From NCBI GenBank assembly GCA_036346225.1, contig JARFIW010001082.1, positions 5,766,001-5,830,000 on the forward strand: DNA of 64,000 nt, in the 5' to 3' direction. The stretch comes from Platerodrilus igneus (Eukaryota > Arthropoda > Insecta > Coleoptera > Lycidae). Below are positions 57,540-64,000 of this stretch, piece by piece; positions within the stretch are counted from its first letter, which is position 1, and every line of letters begins with the position of its first letter. The translations under genes were made by a program, and so were the position numbers. The notes under the pieces were generated by a model. That model had not been told where the DNA came from, did no database searches, and worked only from the letters and a program-made list of their open reading frames with translations.

Positions 57540-58290
57540 ATATATCGGAAATTCTAAACAATACCTCCATAAACGAGTTTATGAACACAAATATACTATA
57601 AAAACTAATAATAAAAAAAATACGGCCCTAGCAACGCACGCAATTGAAAAAGTCCACCAGTTCGATTTTAGTAATGTTAAAATTTTAGGAACGGAGATAA
57701 ATGATAACAAAAGAAACATACTTGAAACAATAGAAATTCAAAAGAACCCTAAAGCTATAAACTCAAAAATAGACCAAGACGGATTTATAAATATTTACCA
57801 CAATTTAATACAACAGAAATAATTTTAATACCACATACATTAATATCCTCTCACACTGTATATTAGCATAAGCATGTAAAATTCATATGTTTAATTCAAT
57901 AGCATTATCACTGATAAGGTATTAGTTTTGTAAAGGTTTATTAATCTAAATGTTAGTTGTAAATTGACAAGGAAAGCAAGTTTCAAATTAAAAACATACC
58001 CAAAAGAGTATTATTAGGATGTATTGTTGCTTATCCTATAATGTTAGAAATAATTTATTTAGTTTGTAAGTTTTAATAGTTTGACTTTACATTAAATGGT
58101 ATGTATGCAATTTAATTTTAAAAAATCATTATTTAATTAGAGATAGTTTATAGGTTTCATATTTGAAAATGGTTGTTTAGCCGAAACGCGTCATATGAAT
58201 AATAAAATTAAAAGCAAGAAAAAGTGTTTATTTTACATGTAGAAAACATTCAAATTAATTATTAATGACCAGTTCCAAGAAAAATTTTGC
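57540..58290 (+). repeat. Right (inverted) arm of the Penelope-like element
   Basis: Inverse copy of the left arm. On the plus strand it carries the GIY-YIG C-terminal fragment (57,570-57,822), ending in the same stop. An imperfect 12-bp tandem, ACTATACAATAA, repeated three to four times, precedes it at 57,505-57,545. Confidence 0.9.
58155..58199 (+). ncRNA. Degenerate hammerhead ribozyme motif, right arm
   Basis: Identical to the left-arm motif, including TTGAAAA in place of CTGATGA, so the change predates duplication of the arms. Layout: TTCATAT, degenerate core, GGTT-GTTT-AGCC, GAAA, ACGCGTC, ATATGAA. Confidence 0.5.
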
Positions 58291-58293
58291 AAG

Positions 58294-58334
<41 letters not shown>

Positions 58335-61251
58335 CATACAGGGTGTTTCAAAATTGCACGGCACTATTTTTAGCACATAATAAACATAAAACTTCTAATA
58401 AACATATGCCCTAAAATGTACCCCTATGGAGTTATAACCCCTTTAAGGGGGCTAGGTGAAATTGAGTTTTTTTAATTATCTGAAGAACCACAAAAGATAT
58501 TTTATTCAGATTTTTGTTGCCTACCCATGTTTTTATGCCAAATAAGATAGGCTTATCCATTTTTCGATAATAAAATCAGAAGCGTCCCATTCGAGGGGGA
58601 ACAATCACGTTTAACCCTGTAATTTTTTTTGTGTGTAAGCTTTTATAAATTATAATGCCAGAATTAGAATCTTTTGACATTTCTGAGTAAAAAGTCACTG
58701 TTGTTTGAAGTCGATATCTGTAGCCGTTTTCGAGTTAATTGAGGTGGAGCATTCAGGATGCCCTATGATACATACCTTATTCGTTTAGGTTTAATATGAA
58801 CTTCCCATATGTATAGGTATAAACCTAATAAACATATGCCTTCAATATCTCTGTAACAACTTGGCATATGTATAAACTATACATATGTCTCAAATTAATC
58901 AATGTATTACTTAGATGTTGAAGACTAAAGCTAAATGTCAAAATGCGATGTTAATCAAATAGCCTTGGATATTAGAAACTCTACATTATAACAGTTGCAT
59001 ATCGTTTATTAGTTTGACAGGTGATTATGTATCTACTAGGTATTACCTTAGTTATGTTTAAACACTGTGTAAGTTACTAATATGTGTTATTAGTTCTGTT
59101 AGTTTTTGTGTAAATTGGTACTTTGAAGACACTTTAATTTGTTGTATCATGGGAGACACCACAAACGTGTTCACATTTGCAGAACAAACAGGCATGCTGT
59201 TAGTTTATGGTGAAGTACACAGAAATGGCGCTGCTGCAGTTCGCAGATACCAAGAACAATTTCCAACTAGAAGGATACCAAATCGTAAAACATTTCAATC
59301 CATTGAAACACGTCTTAGGGAAACTGGCACGCTAAAACCTACACGAGTAAATACTGGTCGACAAAGATTTAGACGAGATGTAAACGTAGAAGAACAAATA
59401 CTCAATGCTGTTCAGTTATCTCCTAGTACTAGCACCAGAAGATTGTCTCTTCGTTTTGGTGTTTCATCTGCAAACGTTTGCCGAACATTGCACGAGCAGC
59501 AACTGTACCCATTTCACGTGACATCTGTGCAAGATTTGTTACCGCAAGGTTACATCAAATGAACCAATTGTTCGCAGTGGTTAATTCGAAAATGCACACG
59601 ACATCGTAACTTCTTGACCCGCTTGCTAGTGACTGATGAATCTACCTTTACAAGAAATGGAATTACCAATTTTTGTAATACCCATACTTGGAGAAAACCC
59701 CCATACCACTATCACAAATCATAATCAGCATACATTTTCCTTAAATGTCTGGTGTGGACTTCTTGGTGACAATCTCATCGGCCCCTTCTTTTTACCACGA
59801 AGACTTTCAAAAGTTTTTATTTGAATTTTCTGCAAAATAATCTTTATGAGCTGTTAGAGGATATTCCAATTCCCGGTAGATGTGGGATTTGGTTTATGCT
59901 GTTACGGGTTTAAATTCAAGTTAAACTTTTCATTAAATTGTGAGTCTAATGGTAGTGAAGTCTATCTATTTTGCTGCTATAATGTTAGCTATCTACAGTT
60001 ACTTCTCTATAGTTGTGTTGTTTGATGTGAATGTTAGTAATTTCAATGTAGTTTGAATATTTGTTAGACCAGTTATTTTCAGTACTCGTATTATTTTGTA
60101 TTAGCGTTGCTTATGGGTTTTAATTAAATAATTTGCTTATCTGCATTAGTTGATGTGTTTGTTATGTTATCGAAAAGTAAATGCAAGATTCTTTGAATAG
60201 TTTGATTAGCATTAATAATTTATACGTATAATCGGGTTTTTAAAACCGTCAGGTGTTGTTATATTCTGATATGTACGCCGCGGGTCGAGGTCTACCTATT
60301 CTGTTGAAAATAGATTCGATTAATCGATTCAAGAGAGTAAGGTGTGATCAGTCGACTAGTCCAGAGTGGTGTGGTTCTAAGGGAGCTTTAAGGCCGTTGA
60401 TTGTGGCTATTCCGTTAGGGATTATTCCAATAGAACCTTATATTGATGCTGTTTCCCTTGATTTGTGTGCTGAGGTGGCACGTTAGTCCTGAGAAGTTGG
60501 GACTTTGGATTGGCGTCAGTTACCGCGAGGGATATCATTTCTCTGAAGAGGCCATCACACATATTCGAAATTGTAAGCTGCTGTTGGAACTTATTGTGGA
60601 CAGCTGTGTTAAGGTAATTCGATAAAATATCTTAATTTAAAATAAACTCAAGTCAGGTTAGTACCTTAAAATATTTAAAGTAGTACTCAAGTTAAATATT
60701 TTATATTAACGAGCCAATGCTGTACCCTGTGTTGAAACTATTGTGTTAATAGGTTTTAACGTCAGCACTGGGCATCTAATCTTTGCCTTCATCTTTATCT
60801 ATCCTCATCTTGCATTTGCTGCTCCTTGCTGATCGTCAATTTTCCACCAACGTAATTTAGGAAGCATAACGCCTCATTTTACTGCAGCCACTGTTGCGTG
60901 TTGATTCATAAGTCTGATTCTGCATTACTATCATTTCTGCCCGGCTTCGCCAGTGGAAGCGTAAGTTATTTAGTTTAAGTGGAGGTAAGCAAACACGTTA
61001 ATAAACTGTAATATTAAAGAAGCTAATTACTTGATGTAAGTTGTAATTAAAACTTGTTGAGTTATTGCGTTAGCGTACAATCTTTCAAGTGCACTGAACA
61101 ATTATTTTGTTGGCGCTTAGCCACTCTGCACTGAGTTATTTATATGTACATGTATTTTTGTAAGAACGAATAGAGTTACTTTAGGTTAACTGTGTTTTCT
61201 TACGTTACTGCTAAGCTGACCAAACACCCCCCCTGAATAATAAAGTCTAAT

Positions 61252-61495
61252 AGTCGCATGCTCTACTAAATATTTGAGTGCCGTATAATGCCATTATAGT
61301 TTTGGGCACCGTTGCCAATTTACGCCGTCTATATAATTTAGGCGGTAGCAAACTGGCGCCCAACGTGGCGCTCGAACCCAAGACCCTGAGATTAAAAGTC
61401 TCATGCTCTACTAAATATTTGGGTGCCGTATAATGCCATTATAATTTTGGGCACCGTTGCCAATTTACGCCGTTTATATAATTTCGGCAGTAGCA
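61252..61495 (+). repeat. 145-bp-period duplication of the LTR tail
   Basis: 61,252-61,350 and 61,397-61,495 are 99-bp direct copies with about six differences. Both begin AGTC(G/T)CATGCTCTACT, itself similar to tRNA-Lys complement, and both end GTAGCA. Confidence 0.93.
61354..61412 (+). other. Primer-binding site extended into 59 nt of tRNA-Lys complement
   Basis: TGGCGCCCAACGTGGCGC (61,354-61,371) is the complement of a tRNA-Lys 3' end including CCA, with one mismatch. The match continues through TCGAACCCAAGACCCTGAGA and TTAAAAGTCTCATGCTCTAC, covering the T arm, variable loop, anticodon arm (reading TTT in the tRNA sense) and part of the D arm, with about three to four mismatches in 59. 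Normal primer-binding sites stop near 18 nt. Confidence 0.85.
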
Positions 61496-62305
61496 ATGCA
61501 TGACGGTGCCCCAACCCACTTTTTTCATATTGTCACTGACTATTTAAACGCAGAATATGGTAACCGATGGATTGGCCGAAATGGACCTGTTAAATGGCCA
61601 CCTCACCTCCCAATCTAACACCGTTAGATTATTTTGTTTGGAGTTGGATGAAGACTATAGTTTATTCTAAGCCTATCCACACGCAAGAGGAGTTAAAGAA
61701 TCGGATCTTGGAGGCTGCTGATACTATTAAGAATCGTCCTGATGTTATAAGACTTGCCAGAGAGCAATGGATTCGCCGTGCTGGATGCTGCATGCAAGAA
61801 AATGGTAGGCATTTTGAACAGTTACTTTAAATGTTTAATTATAATAAATATTTTCAACTCTCAACATCTATGTAGGTATGTAAAGTATCATAGATCATCC
61901 TGAATGCTTCACCTCAATTAACTCGAAAACGGCTACAGATATCGACTTCAAACAAGAGTGACTTTTTTAGTCATAAATGTCAAAAGATTCTAATTCGGGC
62001 ACACAAAAAAATTACAGGGTTAAACGTGATTGCCCCCCCCCAATGAGACGCTCCTGATCTTATTATGAAAAAATGGATAAGCCTATCTTATTTGGCATAA
62101 AAACATGGGTAGGCAACAAAAATCTCAATAAAATATCTTTTGTGGTTCTTCAGATAATTAAAAAAACTCAATTTCACCTAGCCTCCTTAAAGGGGTTATA
62201 ACTCCATAGGGGTACATTTTAGGGCATATGTTTATTACAAGTTTTATGTTTATTTTGTGCTAAAAACACTCCTTTAAAATAGTGCCGTGCAATTTTGAAA
62301 CACCC

Positions 62306-62307
<2 letters not shown>

Positions 62308-62349
<42 letters not shown>
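62308..62349. repeat. (TG)/(TA) microsatellite right of the Tc1 element
   Basis: TGTGTG followed by a TA run. Together with 58,297-58,338 it was probably one continuous TA tract before the Tc1 element inserted. Confidence 0.92.
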
Positions 62350-62353
<4 letters not shown>

Positions 62354-62645
62354 AAGATGTATCTGTAAACAAACTCTTATGAAAATAATAAGAGCTATTG
62401 GCTAGTAGTTATATAGCCATTAACAAAAAATTAGCTTTATTACTTCACAGGGGAGGAAACATCCACTGACCGACGGTTTCGGCTTGCTAAGCCTCATCAG
62501 AGTGAAATAGTTTCCAAGAACCCTATGAAGTAATCGAAGCTATTATAATGATATAATTTCTAAATAATCTCTGTACTATGGCAAAAGTAAATAAAACCGC
62601 CATCAGGTGATAATTAATTACAATTAACTACACATACCGACACCT
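62350..62645 (-). mobile_element. Fragment bearing a hammerhead ribozyme (Penelope-like terminus or retrozyme-like)
   Basis: About 300 bp between the TA tract and LINE sequence, with no coding content. Its only strong feature is the ribozyme on the minus strand. Hammerhead motifs of this architecture occur in Penelope-like element termini and in small non-autonomous retroelements, so this is probably an end fragment of one. The TA tract beside it resembles the setting of the Penelope-like element at 54.6-58.3 kb. Confidence 0.45.
62455..62515 (-). ncRNA. Hammerhead self-cleaving ribozyme with complete core
   Basis: Minus strand, 5' to 3': GGAAAC (outer stem I), TATTT, CACT (inner stem I), CTGATGA core, GGCTT-AGC-AAGCC stem II, GAAA core, CC-GTC-GG stem III closed by the A-T pair, C at the cleavage position, AGTG (inner stem I), GAT, GTTTCC (outer stem I). 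All invariant bases are present and all stems pair perfectly. Short stem III and an internal loop in stem I are typical of retroelement hammerheads. Predicted to cleave after the C at plus-strand position 62,468. Confidence 0.85.
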
Positions 62646-62674
62646 AAGAAAAAGAAGGATGGATCAAAGAAGGA

Positions 62675-63094
62675 ATGGAACGACATAAACCTACCAGGAC
62701 ACAAACTAACGAACGACCTACCAATACGATACCAGCACCAAAAGCACTGCCGAGCTCAGTTCCAACAGAATCGCGCTCGTCAACCTATGCCCACACAAGA
62801 ATCAAGCAACAGCCTGCCAAACCACCGATGCCTTCAGCATCGAGCGACATAGACTTGAACGCGCCCTGCGACCAAGAGTCAAGGACGACCAATCATAGAC
62901 GACGACGTCCCCAACGAAGACCACCAAACAAACAACGAAAATCAAACCGAAGGCACCAAAACCTTCGCCAGGCCAACGACACCACTCAAGACACCGCAGT
63001 TCCGCAAGCTTTAGCAAACGTTGACCACTCCGCTTTCAAGCAAATCTTGCAAAAGCTAATGCATACAATTGAAAAGGCATCGGCGCTTATATGA
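62675..63094 (+). pseudogene. LINE ORF1 C-terminal part
   Basis: A 139-residue frame. It is Pro/Thr/Ser-rich at first (SSTYAHTRIKQQPAKPP), then strongly basic (RRRRPQRRPPNKQRKSNRR), and ends VDHSAFKQILQKLMHTIEKA, a short amphipathic helix as found at the end of Jockey-clade ORF1 RNA-binding proteins. Position directly upstream of an endonuclease supports this. No CCHC knuckle is visible, so the N-terminal part is lost. The plus-strand frame overlaps a meaningless minus-strand one. Confidence 0.55.
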
Positions 63095-63139
63095 TCGAAA
63101 AACACGTCCCTTCTATCATCTGGACTGCCCTGACTGAGG

Positions 63140-63592
63140 TCTCATTCTTCAATCGATAATAAGACCCGAAACAAGAACCCTACTGTCCTGTACTGGAACG
63201 CCAACGGAATCCATTGCAGAAGACCAGAACTGAAGCACTATCTGCAGGAGCACTACAAAGACTAACCCAAATCGGAGAAAACAAACTCACGATGCTGAAG
63301 CACCTAAGAGTAACCAACTACAATACCCACAGAAAAGATAGAATGCTCCAATCTAGGCAGCATGCTCATACTGGTGAAGCCATCTTGATGCACAAACGCA
63401 TACTGTACCTCTTTGTAAACCTGGCCCAGACGCTGATGGATTCCGCTGCAATACAAATTCAAATAAATCACTCACATCTGAAACTAGTGGCCGCTTACAA
63501 AAGCTTTGAAAACGTCCTTTTAAAACCTGAAGAGATCACCTTACATCTTAGACACACCAACATTAATCGCCGGTGATCTCAATTATTCTATC
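63140..63592 (+). pseudogene. LINE ORF2 endonuclease domain, truncated
   Basis: The start is VLYWNANGIHCRRPELKHYL (63,190 on), the usual N-terminus of Jockey/R1-type apurinic-like endonuclease (W/QNANG...). After a shift, NYNTHRKDR and HTGEAILMHKRI follow, matching the nYn.yR.DR..GG.AILV strand. A further shift at 63,550 leads to TPTLIAGDLNYSI, the GD(F/L)N catalytic block. The sequence then ends. The shifts show it is non-functional. Confidence 0.75.
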
Positions 63593-64000
63593 GAGTATAC
63601 TACTTTTTGATTGCCCATGCATATATAAATGTACTTGTCAAATTTTTGCTCAAGTACCATATAAATTCTTTAAGCATTCTTGGTTTTGTCGCTTTTTGTA
63701 TACTATTATGTAAGCTTGATACTGTCTTTGGTTTCAATGATATCTAGGATGAGCTGATGTATTGCACTTTTCCTGAAAATTATCAAGTAGTTTGCTAAAT
63801 GTCCTACTCCAATCAGCAAATTCTTCTTCAAATTCCGTAAAAATTTTTAATGGTTGTGTAGTTTGTTTTAGTTCCAATTAGCATATAGTTTATATCGGAT
63901 AATGACACATTTTATTCTTTTATAGTGCGTAGTTGTCATTTTTAACAATTGATGTGGCATTAACAAGTCTTCCTCTTCAATGCGAGCCTGTGATCACATG
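63593..64000 (-). other. Coding-like minus-strand stretch, unassigned
   Basis: Reading leftwards from about 63,860, one register gives KIFTEFEEEFADWSRTFSKL and, after interruptions, TVSSLHNSIQKATKPRMLKE. The composition is protein-like, but stops break it. I do not recognise the family; it may be part of another retroelement running beyond the window. Confidence 0.25.

Larger units (their letters stand above)
54640..58296 (-). mobile_element. Penelope-like retroelement with inverted flanking arms
   Basis: A minus-strand gene with Penelope-type reverse transcriptase and a C-terminal GIY-YIG endonuclease remnant lies between two inverse ~750-bp arms (about 54,675-55,427 and 57,540-58,290). The left arm contains the 3' end of the gene; the right arm is an inverted copy of that same 3' region. 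Penelope-like elements commonly carry terminal repeats in direct or inverted order. A TA microsatellite borders each side, consistent with insertion into TA-rich DNA. Each arm contains a hammerhead-like motif. Confidence 0.88.
59900..61495 (+). mobile_element. LTR retroelement insertion: solo-like LTR plus a primer-tRNA-derived segment
   Basis: Starts TGTTACGGG and ends GTAGCA, flanked by ATGC on both sides (59,896-59,899 and 61,496-61,499), a 4-bp target duplication. One LTR runs 59,900-61,350 (1,451 bp, TG...CA). Then come AAC, a tRNA-Lys-complementary primer-binding site, further tRNA-Lys sequence, and a second copy of only the last 99 bp of the LTR (61,397-61,495). There is no gag or pol. 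The 77-residue frame at 60,253-60,486 inside the LTR is unlikely to be a gene. Confidence 0.88.
59149..61830 (+). pseudogene. Tc1/mariner transposase with DUF4817-like N-terminus, split by the LTR insertion
   Basis: The gene starts at ATG 59,149. Residues 1-60 match the DUF4817-like module (FAEQTGMLLVYGEVHRNGAA, ARRY-type block); about 80-137 is a helix-turn-helix ending QQLYPFHVTSVQDLLPQG. A frameshift follows at 59,550-59,590. The first catalytic block VTDESTFTRNGI (near 59,626) is intact; a LNVWCGLLGDNLIGPFFLP strand follows. The LTR element interrupts after GIWF at 59,899. The second block MHDGAPTHF resumes at 61,496. A further one-base loss near 61,592 precedes LTPLDYFVWSWMK, where the third catalytic Asp is Asn (SPPNLTPLD). 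The C-terminus ends ENGRHFEQLL at 61,827. Dead by frameshift, insertion and active-site change. Confidence 0.9.
58339..62307 (+). mobile_element. Tc1/mariner-type transposon with ~440-bp terminal inverted repeats, interrupted by an LTR element
   Basis: Ends CAGGGTGTTTCAAAATTGCA (58,339) and its inverse (62,307). TA precedes the left end; the right flank reads TG, probably a mutated TA. Terminal repeats 58,339-58,778 and about 61,870-62,307 are nearly identical, with a few indels. Without the 1,596-bp LTR insertion and its 4-bp duplication the element would be about 2.37 kb. It sits inside a TA microsatellite that continues on both sides. Confidence 0.92.
62650..63592 (+). mobile_element. Jockey-like LINE fragment: end of ORF1 and start of ORF2
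   Basis: Two coding segments in LINE order, truncated at both sides. The 5' end lacks the zinc knuckles of ORF1, and the 3' end stops inside the endonuclease at about 63,592. Confidence 0.7.

Noticed and set aside
60253..60486. 77-residue frame inside the LTR as a gene
   Set aside because: No motif, and it lies wholly within a 1.45-kb LTR; likely chance.
61354..61412. A tRNA-Lys gene on the minus strand
   Set aside because: The 5' acceptor strand and part of the D arm are missing and the sequence abuts an LTR in primer-binding-site position; it is a copied primer fragment.
1..64000. CRISPR arrays, bacterial operons, ribosomal RNA genes
   Set aside because: No spaced identical repeats of the right kind, no ribosome-binding-site-led gene strings and no rRNA-like sequence; the window is eukaryotic.

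Overview
This is eukaryotic, almost certainly insect, DNA. It is AT-rich, has no bacterial-style gene packing, shows GT-AG introns in the one host gene I recognise, and is dominated by transposable elements typical of hexapods: Tc1/mariner elements with a DUF4817-like N-terminus, BEL/Pao, gypsy, Jockey-like and craniofacial-development-protein-2-like LINEs, a Penelope-like element (PLE), a foldback element and a tRNA-derived SINE. I cannot assign an order or species.

Layout. 0-1.3 kb: remnant Tc1/mariner transposase on the minus strand. 2.0-2.6 kb: hexanucleotide array. 2.6-12.1 kb: mostly unrecognised DNA with one decayed coding-like patch (8.5-10.0 kb, minus). 12.15-14.23 kb: complete foldback element with a 9-bp target duplication, carrying the C-terminal half of a ubiquitin-protease-like gene. 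15.0-16.45 kb: three partial copies of a tRNA-derived SINE. 17.9-20.65 kb: decayed LINE. 23.0-24.57 kb: another Tc1/mariner remnant. 26.2-29.65 kb: debris of a large DNA element, including a degraded zinc-finger/PolB-associated gene. 31.3-33.0 kb: BEL/Pao fragment abutting a gypsy pol region (33.06-36.92 kb), which is split by a LINE insertion.

37,114-49,065 is the most interesting locus: a 12-kb element with a 6-bp target duplication and 1.3-1.9-kb terminal inverted repeats built of 339-bp monomers. It holds two mirrored copies of an unfamiliar gene diverging from an 18-bp repeat cluster, and a three-zinc-finger gene whose C-terminus matches the degraded gene near 29 kb. The ends and target duplication resemble Polintons/Mavericks. 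The duplicated gene looks like a replication protein (inference), and I do not recognise the whole as a described element.

To its right are two short exons of the host gene Phactr (minus strand, 50,275-50,709), so the transposon cluster may lie in a Phactr intron or just downstream of the gene. Then come a GT microsatellite (52.95-53.29 kb), a PLE with inverted flanking arms (54.67-58.30 kb), and a Tc1/mariner element with ~440-bp terminal repeats (58,339-62,307) into which an LTR element inserted (59,900-61,495). A consensus-like hammerhead ribozyme sits at 62,455-62,515, and a Jockey-like LINE fragment follows (62.65-63.59 kb).

Nearly all coding sequence is broken. The best-preserved reading frames are the zinc-finger gene (46,796-47,602), the left-arm frames of the mirrored gene and the protease fragment in the foldback element. 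The elements interact mainly by nesting: LTR inside Tc1, LINE inside gypsy, and Tc1 inside a TA repeat between two ribozyme-bearing sequences.
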